Shown: positions 25,628-39,047, counted from the first letter of the stretch. The stretch: DNA of 64,000 bases from Thamnaconus septentrionalis (GCA_009823395.1 CM020515.1:15871989-15935988); one strand, 5' to 3'. Notes: generated by a model from the letters alone, not told the origin. Translations and numbers: made by a program.

Positions 25628-28057
25628 ATCATATCTGGGTTGCCAGGTCTTGTATTTTGCATAGTCCTTAATTAATTAATGAATGAATTCACTTAACCAG
25701 GGTCTTGGAACCGTCACAGACGATGCAATACACTTGAGTTATTGCGATATGTCTGGAATCGTGATATTTATTGTCTTCCTGTGCACCTGCCAGGTTTTGT
25801 CAATGCTGAAGCCACCAGTGAGCACTTAGCGCCATCTTGTGGAATGTTGTTTTTTCATACATCTCATTCTTGTACGCAAAAAAAGCTACATTTCTACTTC
25901 TTTCCTCGGAGTAGCAAACCCGACATCTTAAATCAGTCCGATCCCCAAACTGTCTCCATGTTATGCTGTATTGATTTTTTTTCCCACCCCCCGGCCACCT
26001 CATGTTTAACTCATTGGAACTTGTTTAAAATGCCCCCCCCCGCGCCCCGCCTGCCCCGCCGTGCCTGTCGTAACTGTGATTTAAGCGGCGCAGTAACACC
26101 AGCGCAGTTTGCTTTTGCGCCCATCCAGGCTGATTTACATGTGTGACTCTGATGCCGCAGCGTATTGATCTCATCTGTTTAATCTGAGAGGACAAGAAAA
26201 CCCGTGCAGGGCTCGACCATAAAATGCACATCGGTCCCATTTCCCCGGGAGGGACGTCTCCACCCCATCTCCACACGCGCACCTCACCCCTAATTGCCTG
26301 AAGATGTGGGCAAGTGGGAACAATATAGAATGAGTTAGAGCTGGTTTGCTTGTGCGCGGCGTCGCTGATTGATCGACTCTAATGTGTGACACCAGAGTGT
26401 GATATAACTGCCTCTCCATTTAAGATATCCTTCACTGTCCTCCCTCTCGCTGCTCACTGCTGACAGCTGACATACGGCTGCTGGCATCTGACTCACAGCC
26501 TCAGTGTGGGTGGAGGCAGAGGTGGAGGAGGAGGAGGAGGAGGACATCCGCAAGAGCTACACATGATAGATTTTTCTTTGTGCAGTGTTAGAATCCTGAA
26601 TTTTCAAAGGGCCTTTTTTTTTTTTTTTTCAACCTGCAGTGTTGCAGCGCTGTGTCATTTGTGCCTTTTCCTTCTCATCCATCCACAAAGCGTCGATTAC
26701 CTGAGAGCCGTCGCGGGGTGTCGCACCGTACCCGTGGAGGTGGGGTCCAGGTACACAGACGAGGAGTGGTCGCAGACGCTGCTCACGGTCAACGAGTTCA
26801 TCGATAGATACGTCGTAAATAAGGCAAGTGCATTAATGACCACAGCTAAACAGGCATGGTTTTATTTCTGATGTATTTTTTTCCTATTATTTCTCACCCA
26901 GGATGGAGCGAAAGCCGTGGGTTACCTCGCTCAGCACCAGCTTTTTGACCAGGTACGCTGCCTTCCTGTGAGAACACGATCGGAACATCCTTTCAGCTTC
27001 CAAAGTCAGACACGAGTCAATCAAATACCAAGACTGAACTTTAATAAAGGGCATCTTGTTGAAGTGGAAGTCTGTTGTTTTGGGATGTTTGAGACTCCTT
27101 AATGATTCATGATTGATTATGCAACAGCCTCTGTTAACTGCTAGTAACTAGCTATTCAATGTCAACAACTGGAAAAATGAGAAACTGGAAACAGCACAGA
27201 TTTAAAACAAATGGTTATATCAGGAATAATAGCAGCTACTGTGTGACAGGACATAACTCTGCATCTGCAAAGGCAACAAAAAGCATCCAAAAACAAACTG
27301 GGTCACCTGAAGGTCACCTCATTAGTTTATTCACTGGAAAGTTGGGAGACAACGGTGCAAATAACAGGCAGAGGGGAAACATGGAAAAATGTGTGACGCT
27401 TTTGTGAAAAACAAACAAAATCCTGGGTCTTGAGAACGACACTGCCAGTGCGCTTTCTTCCTCCGTCTGATGTTGCATCAGATCCCCGAGCTGAAGGAAG
27501 ACATCCGCCTGCCTGACTACTGCTGCCTCGGCGAAGGGGACGAGGACGAGATCACGGTGAACGCCTGGTTCGGGCCCGGAGGCACCGTCTCTCCTCTGCA
27601 CCAGGACCCTCAGCAGAACTTCCTGGCTCAGGTGAGGATAACGGCGGCGCTGCTGTGTGAACGCAGTTGGTGTCAGTGCTTCTTTTTTCACCGGGTGGGA
27701 TTTCCCTCCGTACATACATCAGGTGGTGGGAAGCAAATATATTCGACTGTACTCCCCGGAGGACACAGAGAAGCTGTACCCTCATCAATCTCAGCTCCTT
27801 CACAACACCAGTCAGGTGGGATTGACAGTCCACGGAGATGTGCAGAAAATACACACACACAGCATTACAAATGTGTGACTCCTTCCATGCAGGTGGAGGT
27901 GGAGAATCCAGACCTGGAGCGCTTCCCGGAGTTTGCAAAGGCTCCGTATCAGGAGTGTGTGCTGCAACCCGGAGACGTGCTCTTCATCCCAGTCCGCCAC
28001 TGGCACTACGTCCGATCCCTGGAGCTCAGCTTCTCCGTCAGCTTCTGGTGGTCGTGA
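24337..28057 (+). CDS. kdm8: Lysine demethylase 8 / JmjC hydroxylase (KDM8, JMJD5)
   Basis: Seven coding exons: 24337-24792, 25393-25565, 26691-26823, 26902-26952, 27482-27631, 27723-27815, 27893-28057. They join in phase to 1221 nt, 406 aa (human about 416). The family is Fe(II)/2-oxoglutarate-dependent; JMJD5 is best supported as an arginyl hydroxylase and has also been described as a histone demethylase or protease, in the nucleus and cytosol. The JmjC domain fills the C-terminal half. Iron ligands are visible as His311 and Asp313 in PLHQDPQQN and His390 in HWHYV; Lys326 in GSKYIRLY is the expected 2-oxoglutarate-binding lysine. The C-terminus ends in the family signature SFSVSFWWS. The start ATG has a good Kozak context (CACCATGA) 26 bp after an acceptor, so a 5' untranslated exon lies upstream. 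Oddities: intron 3 starts with GC instead of GT, and a TG microsatellite at about 25598-25627 sits just after the donor of intron 2. Confidence 0.95.
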
Positions 28058-30999
28058 CAGCAGATTCGTAACGATGGAGAAAATCTTTGCATCTCGCCGC
28101 AAAGAGAAAAATAATGTGAGTTTGACTCGTTTCGTTGCCTTAGCAGAAGGGAATCAATCAGCAGCCTTTAACTAATTTCAAGCCAATTCTCATAAAACGT
28201 GCGACAGGCAGCGATCGCGCTCCTCTGATCCGTGAACAACAGACACACGCAGCTGAACGATTAGCTTTAATTGTGTTGCTGATGATTGCAGCAGCGTCTA
28301 TTGTGTGGAGAACTAGCAGCAGGAAAGCAAAAGGGAAAAAAAAAACAAGTGAACAAACAACAGTTGACGTTGTTTTGCGCTCGTTACATCCTGCATGTAA
28401 TTACGGCGGGTTGTAAGTCATCTCATTTGAAAGGATACGTTTCCCATTTTCAATTTAATTTGTGTTCGCAGCCGTCTTGTTACAAATATTCTCTCGGCTT
28501 CGTGATTTCCATAATTCATGGAAATAAGGCGCGTCGTCAAACTCAATCAAAGCGGCCGAGCGCACGTGAGCGAAACATGAAACACGGGACGGAGGCCGAG
28601 CTGGCAGCCGAGGCCGTCAGGAGCAGACCTTCGTTTTAAACAAAGCCTCGTCATTCACATCGTGCAGCTGAGGAGCCCACTCCTCAATTTAACACTGCCA
28701 GCTTTTTACAATTCACTGCTGTGTTGCCTTGTCACTTGGAACGTGTGCGCGTAGATCACTTCAATTATTCAACACATCTCTTGTACTGAAACACTCATTT
28801 GTAGAAAGACATTTTTTTCCCAATATTAATAAATTGCTGACTGTTTTCATTGCATTTTACAGACCGCTGTCACTCTGAAACCTCCCAACCAATGTACCGA
28901 CTTGCCTGTAGAACCACTCTGCCAAACAAAGCAGATAAAATTTTAATTCTGTGAATTTGATTAAATTAATAATTAAACAGTTTGTAGATCTCCGGTGCTC
29001 CATGGGGCCACAGCAGCAGCTCTGCCTGTGTTGCTGCTATAGATGAAGTGAAGGCACAAGAAGCGTAAAATATTTAAATAAGGCCCTGAAAATAATTCTA
29101 CATTTACTGAAAGAAATCTTTTTTAAATAAATGAATGCTTATTTTTGATTGTTTGATCTTTTCTTTGTGTATTGTATTGTTGAAGTAATTTCACGATAAT
29201 TGGATCCTCTGACTTTGGGGTTTAAACTGAAGGAAAGAGAGAAGACTTGTTTGTCTGTTGCCCCTTTTAATAACAATATGAATTTTTTAATCCTAGATGT
29301 GATCAATAATAAGCGTCGCAGCGCTGCGGATAAAATCTGCACAGCAGCTCGTTTCATTTCCTGGCGTTCAGTCCGGAGATGTCGTGCAACAAGAGCCGAT
29401 GTCGTCCCGTGCCATCACGCAAACACCCAGTTAGCTTGCGAGGCTCCCCGCACATGATGTGTGAACCCCGGCAGAATTCCAGTCTGCCTCGCGCTAAATG
29501 GCGCGTAATTCACTTATCTTCGCCCCGCGCGCTCCACTGTTGTCAAGTATCTGCCGCAACTTGACTCAGGATCACACCAAACTGCTTACTCTCGTTATAA
29601 TGTAATCAATAGTCAATTACCGCTGAAGTAATGCGGCGGCCCTCGCAAGGCTCCCGCCCCTCCCCCCTTCCTCACCTCCACCAAGAGCCATTCTCCATTC
29701 CAGTTTATTTATTCATTCATTTATTTATTTATTAATCACCCCATGGATTTCAAATAAATCTGGCAAATCAAGCTAAAATCCAGAGGATTTATCTTGTTTA
29801 TGATACAATAAAGTGACTGCCTGGCGGTGAGTAAATCGACTCAAATCAGATGTGTAACAACTGTTCCAGGTGTTTCTCAGTCCAGTGACAATGTACAGAC
29901 AACTTTATTCATTAAAAATACGTGCACATGAAAACTGGAAACATGCAGCAATTACAAAAACATTTTTAAAATGATTGTCAGGCTTAAATAGTGTTTTTCT
30001 AGTGGCCATATGCAGAATTTTGCATTAATTTCTCACATCTAGTCCCAATTCTTATATTAAACATAGCTTTTTATAAAGTAACAGTTTTACACATATTTTA
30101 TCACACTTTAAAAATACGAATCATTCTCAACAAACCTGAGCTGGCAGCATCATGGATGAAAAATTAAAGTGGTTACTAGCAAAGTCATTAGTGTTACAGC
30201 AATTTTAAATTCAGGCAGACATTAGTAAAAAATAACAAAAGAACAGGGATTAAAGGATTACAATGAACATGAATTTTCATGTTTATCGTCAACAGTGCAG
30301 ACTTGAAATAAATTTTTTAGCCTCACTACTTTGATGTGGGTGCAGGATAAGCAGTGATAGAAAATTTGTTTGATGGACTTTGATGTGGTAATTATGTGAA
30401 ACAGGTGGCAACTTAAAAATGAACTTTAATCTTCAGACAAAATTGAAAAGTGTTAAGAAAGTTTTTACTCCCTAAACTGATTGAATTCATTTCATTAATG
30501 TTTTCTAACAAAAACTACATAAAAAAGTCAATCTTTTACTTCTTTTGCTGGTTGCACTTTTCAGAATGTGCCTTCTGTGACATCACAGAGGGCACCAATA
30601 CCTCTTCAAGGACAGTGACCACAACCCCGGCCATCTGTTGGCCGCCACCTTGCCTCTGTCTCAACCATGTGAAAGGTCCCAGAAAACGTTGGTTTTAGCA
30701 GGGGGTTGTAAACAGAGGGCTAACTGCACAGTTGTTTTTTTCGGGAATCCAGAAAGCTTACAGGGTAACTGTGATTAGAAGTCAGGGAGGGTTAATAAAA
30801 ATCTGAAAATGGTAGATGAGTCTGTTGCAGGACCTTTAAAGTTTAAATTCTGAATGAAACATTCGGACCTTTAGACGACATAATAGTGCAAGACAATAAT
30901 AAAAACAGCATCTATGATATCTAAAAAGAAATAAAACTTTTTGCATGTCTAACGGCCCTCCTTCATCCCTAGAGGCCTCAACGAAAAAAAGACTACAGT
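28058..30999. other. interval between kdm8 and mfsd11 3' ends
   Basis: The two genes converge here. No exon was found. Possible kdm8 polyadenylation hexamers occur at 28828-28833 and further right, but none stands out. A TTTA-rich patch lies at about 29704-29733. The stretch 30570-30840 resembles sequence at 31950 and 60500-60650 and is described as a dispersed repeat. Confidence 0.5.
30570..30840. repeat. dispersed repeat, copy A
   Basis: Contains TGTGACATCACAGAGGGCAC at 30576-30595, repeated exactly at 31956-31975 in an mfsd11 intron. It also contains a GTAAACAGAGGGCTAACTG-type segment near 30708 that recurs with few changes near 60582 in pla2g10 intron 1. Sharing between unrelated loci indicates an interspersed repeat family; ends and class are not resolved. 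Confidence 0.6.
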
Positions 31000-33900
31000 C
31001 TACGGTTCCAGCAAATCTATAGAGAAGTTCTCCATCCTCTCCACCACAAAGAAGCAGAGCGTTCCAGCGAAGCCCAGCACGACCATCAGCAGGAGCTGCC
31101 ACGACAGCATCAGGTGACCGCAGTAGAAGAAGGCGACAGCTGCGCAAACAGACTGGCAACGAAGGAGCAACAGGTTTCATGAAAGAGAGTCTGAGACACT
31201 GCACATCTTATTAAAAACAGAAAGCTGCAAAGGCACCAGCGTGTAAGATTTAGCAGCAGCTAGTGGTCAGAAGAGAAACTGCAAACAAAGTTAATGTTTG
31301 TTTGCGTGTTTATTTGTTTATTATACAAGATCATTTCTTTTCTGTGACTTTCTCTAACTAAAAACACACGCGCACACATCTCAGACGGTCGGCGAGCGGA
31401 AAGTTTACCTGAATGAATTTGAAGATGGCGAAAGCGGCCGTGCTCTGGTCGGCGTAAACGCGGCCCAGTATGCTGTAGAGCTGCGTGTTGAAGCAGCTGT
31501 CGCCGAGTCCGAGCAGGAAGCTGCACAGCAGGGCGATGGACACGCTGAGGAGGAAGAGGTGGACGCGGAACGTTAGAGCGTGGCTCGGAATGTCTGACTC
31601 CTCCTCCTCGTCCTGTCAGGCTGCTCCGTCACCTGGGCGTCAGGTAGGGGCTCCTCTCCGTGCTGCTGCTGAGGACCACGGGGGCGTCGTCCGGGATGTT
31701 GAGGAAGATCAGGTAGAAGGCCACAAAGTGGACCACCATCCCCAGGAAGACCACTGAGGTCCGTCTGAAGCGACTGTTCTTGCACAGCAAGCCAAACAGT
31801 CCTCCGCCTGACGGCAAACAAAGACGCCTTCACTTTATTGCACCGCCTGCTTTGGCTGCACACGACGGACAAATCAGTCTGTTCAAGGTCCTGTATTGTG
31901 TAAAATTCACTTCGTCTCTAGTGCATATGAAAGAAAGTATGTGAATCCAGCCATTTGTGACATCACAGAGGGCACTGAGGCCTCACTAATGAATCTACCA
32001 GGTTAGTGTCGGCTCCCAGCCATATTTTGCTGTTAGTTTTTTACCGATAACTCACCCTACGAGGTGATTGGTTCCTACACATGATTGATTGTAAATGTAA
32101 TCAAGTGTAAGTCAAGGGGTAGGTTTACCATAAGCCTTGGCTTCTTGCCTATCCTTTTCTTTTTTATGTCCGTCATTCATACAAAATAAAACAATCATTC
32201 GTTCATGCGAAACACTAATTTTAGTGGTGCTGGTTTTTGATTGTTATTCTGGTGTATTTTTTTTTACCTTTTCAGCCACTGTAGAAAGTCAGGCTTCATT
32301 TTCTGGTGAGTAGTTTGCTTTTTTTGTTTGTTTTTTAATACCTAGCCATTTTTATTTCACGACATCAGTTGGTCTCTTCCTCATCGTTTTGCCTCAACTC
32401 CCTTTCACTTTCGATCCTCAACTCACCCACGATTTCTCCCACGCCGACCACGATGCCCGAGATGCCGATCAGGCCTTTGGCCGCCGCTCCGAACTGCGCA
32501 GTGGCTCCGATGCACGTCCCGTATATCCCGCTGTAGAAGGACAGCTCCAGGCCTGGACGACCGGGAGTTGGGAGTGAGCTGCGAGCTCCGGCCGCAGGCT
32601 AAATGGCTAAACTTGCTTTATTACATCCATTTGTTCTGATGCTACTTACCGCTGTAAGCCATGCAGGGGCTCAGGAGGAGGATGGTTTTAGACTTGAGCA
32701 GCTCCAGGATGGTTTCTGGAGAGGTGACACGGTTCATTGATTTATACACTGAGTATTATATATTCCTCAAGGTCTTGTTCTCTCTTGTTCTCTGTGGATA
32801 TGCCAGTAAAGCTGCATTTAAATGCAGGCGAGAGGAAAAAAGGGGAGAAAGTGGTGTTTGAAGAGGAAAGATTCCCCACTGGCTGTGTTTACATATGACT
32901 GGGTGCACGAGTCAGCGTGCATCTCCCATCAAGCCACACACCTGTAAGGCGAACGTACACAAAATCACACACACACAAAGACAAAGAGCTACGTGATCAT
33001 CCAGACGACTCCAGGCTGCACTGACGGCGCACAGTGTGAGTGCAGCAGAGTGCGGTTCTCTTTTTTTCTCCTGTTGACAAACCGAGACGATCCGAAAAAA
33101 AAAAAAAAAAAAACTATAGTCTAGTGCTCTGCAGGTTTTTTTTTTTTTTCCTCCTTCTTCTTTTCCCCCCAGAAGAGAAACGAGTACCTGGGACTGCCTG
33201 CTAGTTTCAGTCAAGTGTGGGAAGATGGTGCCAGCAATTCAGCCAAACAACTGAGAGCGAGAAAAAGGTAAAACACTTCAACATTGTGGGAGAATCTTTG
33301 TCTGGTTTTCAGCCCCTTTTATGTTGTCGCTCTGGAATCTGACTCTCGCATGCCACAAAAAGCTTTACCTCGGATGGAAAAACATCAATCCAATATCACA
33401 AGCTGTGTCCACTCACTTGCATTGCATAGTAATTGTTGCGACGATCCTGACGATCTGTCAACAACAACAACAGCAGCAGGAAGCATGTCTTGTTGTGCCA
33501 TAACGGAACATTTTTGACCCCAAATTAACTGGCGTGTGTGGTGTAAAGCAGATCAGCTGCTTTAGTAGAACTATGATACTCATGCCATTTGATCAAACTT
33601 ACGGAATTCCGACTTGGCGTCCTGGATGGCAGTGTTGGCTCTGTTTTTGTACCTGCACCACGGAAAACAGGTCAAACGTCATCAAGGGACAAACAAGTTA
33701 AACGATTAATAAATCAAGAGCCTTTTCAGCAAAGGAAAACTGTTTTATCATCTCTGCGACGGCTCCCTGTAGGATTTATTGTAAAGCTCTTAAAACATCA
33801 AACTCAGCCAATAAAATCAAACGCTCTCCCCACATCTCCGAGATGATCTACAGATTTTAAGCACGGGTGATTTTTAGCTGTTTGGTCTGTAAGATTACGG

Positions 33901-36752
33901 GGAGAACAAAGAATACTTGTAATTGAGTTCATAAATAAATAAAATTACATCATGCGGGCCGGGAGCAGCAAGTGTCCTTCCTCCTCGGCGAGCATCTCCT
34001 CCTCGTGGCTGCTCGTCTTCAACACCAGGAAGCTCAGTGTTCCCAGGATGGAGGCGATCAGCAGACACAGGAAAATGTTTTTTCTGCTGCTCTCTGAAAG
34101 GAAAGGGCAAAAAAAAAATACGCTTCAGTTAAACCAAACATTTTTTTCTAACACGCTTGAGCTTCAGCAGATCAATAATTGCCAAATACACAACAAGCCA
34201 TTAAAAATATCAATTTTCCCTTACCTGGTATCTCTGTCCTTCCATTCCAGTCAAAATAGATGTAGAGATTGCCAAACAGCATGCTGTTAAAAAAAAAAGA
34301 AGACACAACTGAGAGGTTCATAAAAAAAAAGGAAAGAAATAAAAGCGACTCATCACAAAATCTACTTGCTGACAAGTTTTTTGGATCCGGTGGTCATAAT
34401 TTTTAATCATCAATCGTCAAAAACTTACTACCATCTCCTCCTACCGCCGAGCAAGTGGAGAATTAGGATCATGTGACCTGACTAAAAATGTCCAAAATAT
34501 CGTAAATTTGTGACAGAGTGAGACTTTATTCACAGCAGACTTTTCCAAACTGCTCAATAATCATCAGAGCAGAAAAGAGCATTTATTGATAAAGTATAAA
34601 AATGAGAAAGAGGCAGGATAGGTGAAGAAAAAGCCTCTGCATGCACGAATAAGAGGGCGGCTGCACTGAGTTTCTGTCTTCGCTGCTTCAAATACAGAAC
34701 TCGGATGTACCTGAAGCAGTGTCACTTCAGGTCACGGGAGCTATTTTAAAAAGATAACACTCTACATCCTGACGTTGCATCTGCAGGCTGTGCAGAAATG
34801 ACTCCAAGTCACCTCAGCACAGGTGGAAGGCCAGTTTAATTATTCTACTTAGTCAATTTGCATATTTAGACAAACGACAATTAATTGTCTGGACCGGATT
34901 ACATCTGCAGACGCAGATGGTGTCACATCCAATCAACTGGTCCTTTAATTACACAAGATTTGAAACATTTTTGCCCAGACAAGCCTGACAAGACTCAAGC
35001 TTGATGCACCTTTAAAATGACATTTCTATAACATAATATTTATGTGTATGGAACGAATCGAATGAGCCTGCAACATTAAAAGATAAAGTGACGTGAGATA
35101 AAGTGCATGTGAAGGTACCTGCACTGTAACAGAGCCCAGAACATTCCTGTGTTCCTGTTGATGGTGGAGACCTCAGAGTTTTCCACCAGAAACTGTCCTT
35201 GAGCCGTCCACAGCACTGAGGGGAAAGTAAGTCAGACAGGAGAACTGAAGGCAGTGGAGGGGGAAAAAAACACACAGCACAGCAGAGTGGAAGAAATGAG
35301 CGTTCTCTAGCTCCAACTAACGCCTGTGACCACAAATTAGGCCCGGGAGCGGGTATAAATTCAGCACGGTGCTGCGGCGAGAGCTCACACTCAGGTCTCG
35401 GTGGAGGCACCGTGTGCCTGGCAACATTATTTCAAGAAAACTGCTCCTAACCCATTTCAGAGCTAATTTGGGAAACGCTGTTTATACCCATCAACACAGT
35501 CATGATAATCCTCTCCTGCACGCTTGATTAAAGGCTGTTCAGATCCCAAACACAGAGAAACCGAGGCTCCCATAGGCTGCCGGCGGAGGAAGCCAAGTAT
35601 TTACGTGTCTCAGCATCTCCAGGCCTATTGTTTTAAAGTGCCGAATCCTGTTCAGATGTTGATGCGGGTGCGGCCGTGTAAACAGGATGTCATTCAGGCA
35701 CTGCCAAATCCACCCAATTCTGAAACATGTCTTGAAGACGCGCTGCGCCAAGCTCAAACAATGACGAGATGATTCAACCTGCGAGGCAGCTTAGAAAAAA
35801 AAAAATGGGTAATAACTCTCTATTATTTTGCAAGCAAATTTTAGATGTTTCCCCCAGATATGCCCTTTAGAACGAGAGGATTTTCATGCTTTTGTTAAAA
35901 GGTCCCATTTTGTACCAATTTGCAAACCTTCAAGTGGAGCATCTCTCACAGAGAAAAGGTCCTCAACTAGACTAATTTTCTAATCTTTATTTTCCGTCCT
36001 TACACAGACTTGTATATTTACTGTCATCTTGGCCTCCTGCAAAGAGTATTTTGGCCACTAGTCCTGCTTTTATTGGAATCCAAGAGACTTCCACATTGCT
36101 GTGACTATTCTTCCCCAGATAATCGCCACACAGTTACATGCTGTAAGTGGCTGTGATTCGCAGGGACATAAATACAGAATAAATAAACAGTGGCTGGATG
36201 GATGATTTATTGATTCAGTCACACGCTGGAGCTGTAATGCTTGAAAGCGGTGGTGGTGGTGTTGGTGGGGGGGGTGGACTCACTGGCTGCTCCCATGCCG
36301 ATCAGCACGGAGGTGAGGTAGAAGGCCCACGTTGCCGGGCTGATGAACACAGCGATGTAGCCGCTGGACACGGAGCAGAAACAGAATTGAACGCCTGAAG
36401 CTGAAGCTTCTCACCTCTCGACTTAATGACCGCGGCGGTGTTTACCTGTAGAGGAGGCCGCTGAAGAGCATGGTGATTTTTGGTCCAATTACTGCAACCG
36501 CTGTCGGCGCCAGCAAATTGGAGACGGAGAAGACCCCATAGATGATTCCTAGACTGTGCAGCAGCCAAGCAGAATTGTTGCTTTTGTTATACTTTATCAG
36601 AAGACAGACACCAATTACTGTGAAATGTTGAATTTTGCTCATTTTTTTCTTCATCTGTTTAAACTTATTAGCTGTGGACCTACCTGTAGTAGCCACTGCC
36701 GCTGAAAGTGGAGTTCCCCACGCTCTTCACCACGGTTTGCTGGAAAAAAAAA

Positions 36753-36825
<73 letters not shown>

Positions 36826-37453
36826 GGGATGCAAGAAGCACGAGGTTAGATTGAACAAAAGAAGTCATGGTGATATTCTCAAGTCTGCCACTCAATTTGA
36901 TCATTCCGCTGACCAATTAGGGAAATTAGATACACGAGATGCGCCTGATCTCTTATTGGCCTACCGGGCTCCTGCCAATTAGGCGCGTGACGTCATTCAT
37001 CTTTGCATTTATTTGGTTAACGGCAACATCAGTGACGCCAACTTAGATATGTATTATTTTCCATGTATTCCATTTATTTTAGTTTTTTGTTTGTTTGATG
37101 TTTCAAAGTAAAGCAGGAGCGTATGTGTTCAGTATTCATCAGCGTAAACATGATCAGCTGAGCGGGATGAGCTCCTGTGAGATCAGCGCAGAGCTACTCC
37201 GGGTCCAGAGGTCTTTTTCCACTGGAGCAATAACACTCTGAAATGACTTCTGCACCCAGGAAAGTCCCTCTTTGAACCGAAAGACCGCGATGGTACGACG
37301 TAAGTGCAAAGTCGGATAAAAGTGAGGTAGAGGGAGAGAATTCGGGGGGGGAAACAAACTTACTTCGATGTTTCCGCATGTGGTGAACGCGGTGAAAATA
37401 AAGAGGAATCCCAAACCCAGAACCACCACGTTGAAAGTCCTTCTGTCTGCCAT
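31000..37453 (-). CDS. mfsd11: UNC93-like major facilitator protein MFSD11
   Basis: Thirteen coding exons, minus strand, 5' to 3': 37364-37453, 36684-36739, 36446-36553, 36284-36363, 35119-35215, 34225-34283, 33949-34093, 33603-33652, 32650-32715, 32427-32552, 31633-31807, 31409-31544, 31000-31152. They join in phase to 1341 nt, 446 aa, close to the 449 aa I recall for human MFSD11. It is a polytopic membrane protein of the UNC93 branch of the major facilitator superfamily; the substrate is unknown. Family landmarks: N-terminal FTAFTTCGNIE, GIIYGVFSVSN, LWTAQGQ, LFGNLYIYF, GLELSFYSGIYGTCIGA, and LCSFLLGLGDSCFNTQLYSI near the end. The acidic loop with EEEMLAEEEG (exon 7) is the usual central cytosolic loop. 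Exon 2's acceptor is preceded by a T tract and a long CA repeat in the transcribed strand. The gene is divergent from ubfd1, about 1.6 kb away. Confidence 0.95.
31956..31975. repeat. dispersed repeat, short copy B
   Basis: Exact 20-bp match to 30576-30595, with weaker similarity in the flanks. It lies in an intron of mfsd11. Confidence 0.55.
36755..36824. repeat. (GT)n microsatellite beside an mfsd11 splice acceptor
   Basis: Thirty-five GT units. In the mfsd11 transcript this reads as a CA repeat ending about 12 bases before the acceptor of exon 2 (exon starts at 36739), separated only by a pure U tract. Confidence 0.95.
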
Positions 37454-38268
37454 GGTTCCTCTCAGCGACTCATTTCACACTAAGTGCTCCTCGCAAAAAG
37501 GCTTGCACCGACTCCGGTGAGTTGCAGATCTAGAGGAAATAGAGGCCATCCGGATCTATTACAAACTCTGATAAATCCATTAAAAACCGGCCGCGCCAGT
37601 AAAGTTATCTCTTCTGAGTGTTTGCTTCCACTTCTTAAAGCCGCTGCGGTGTGATGGAGAACCAACTGCAGCGCCGCCCAGGCTCTGCCCTTCTGTCACA
37701 CCGAAGACGCATGACAACTTGTGACTTTTATTAAGAACTTTTTTTTCCTTTTTTTTTTACAGTCTTCCTTTCTCTCTTGCGCTCTCCAGTCTGTCCCGAT
37801 TCGTCCTCCTCACACCCCCACCGCTGCTTCTTCTTCATGGGTGAACTGGAGCGGTTTAGCTTTGCTGCCTTCCAGTGGCAACTGGGAGGATAGTCCTCAC
37901 ACTGGCTCCAGTTGGAAACAACAGACTCATAACAACGATGATTAACAAAAGAGACGTTCCTTTGTAAGAGGGAAAAACATTTCTTGTTCTTGTTAAAAAT
38001 AAATTTACTTATATACTAAAGAGTTGGCCACACTGAGTACTAGAAAATAAACGAAAGAGAATGTGAATATTTCTTGGATTATAGTTTTCAAAGATTTGCG
38101 TGAAAAATAGTTATATTCATTTCATAAAGTGAATACTAGATGTTAAATAAATTGTTTTAATTTAAGGTTTCGAAGGATGAAGTCATAAATCTTGATTGAG
38201 AATCATACAAAACACATTACACATATTACATTTTACTTTTAGCCCAACTTAGCTGCGATAACTTTATT

Positions 38269-38348
<80 letters not shown>

Positions 38349-39047
38349 CCAAAAACAACAACTATGTAATTACAGCTTTTATTTATTGCATTATTTAATA
38401 CTTGTGATAATAATAGTGATAATACTAAATACCATAGATTGGTGCCAATAGTTGGCGATAACACATATTCGAAACCTCACAGAATGCAGGAACAAAGGAA
38501 GAAGAAACGCTCAGCCAATAGCCAGCGAGTAAAGTGCCACCTCTCGGCGTCTCGTCTCGTCTGTCACAACAACAAGAGAAGCGCACCAAAGCGAGAGGAC
38601 GAACCGCCACACATTTCCGTTTGGCCAAATTTCTCGCGCTTGGAGTTTCATTAAAGCATTTTATTGTCTCTTGGAATTTTTGTGAACCATATTTACCGTG
38701 AAGCAATCACACGCTAACCGTAAAAACCAAAGATGTTTGAGCGGGGGAAAAAACTTGATTTGCCGTGTTTCGATAACTTTCGAGGGCGCATGCGCACTTT
38801 CATGCCTTCTTTCCTGTCTTCGGCAAACTACAGCTACCAATGTTTTAATGTTGTAAGGGTGAGTCTGTTCTCACTTGATGTCACTACAAACATACTGGTT
38901 TTTTTCATGTTTTTTGCGTGCGACTGTGAATCTCTTTCCCCTTGACGACTTCCGGCGTGTGAGAGTAGCTGCTTCCTGGACACCAGAGCTCATCCCGATC
39001 TCTGTAATCTCTTTGCCACAACCTACAACAGATTGTACACAATCATC
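37454..39047. other. divergent promoter region, mfsd11 / ubfd1
   Basis: The two start codons point away from each other across about 1.6 kb. The ubfd1-proximal part (about 38560-39047) has more CpG than its surroundings and probably contains that gene's promoter and 5' UTR. A long (AAT)n run sits in the middle. No TATA box stands out near either start. Confidence 0.6.
38264..38345. repeat. (AAT)n microsatellite
   Basis: About 27 AAT units without interruption. Confidence 0.95.

Noticed and set aside
38743..38945. 70-codon plus-strand frame upstream of ubfd1
   Set aside because: More likely 5' UTR or promoter sequence; no family match and not in phase with the ubfd1 start.
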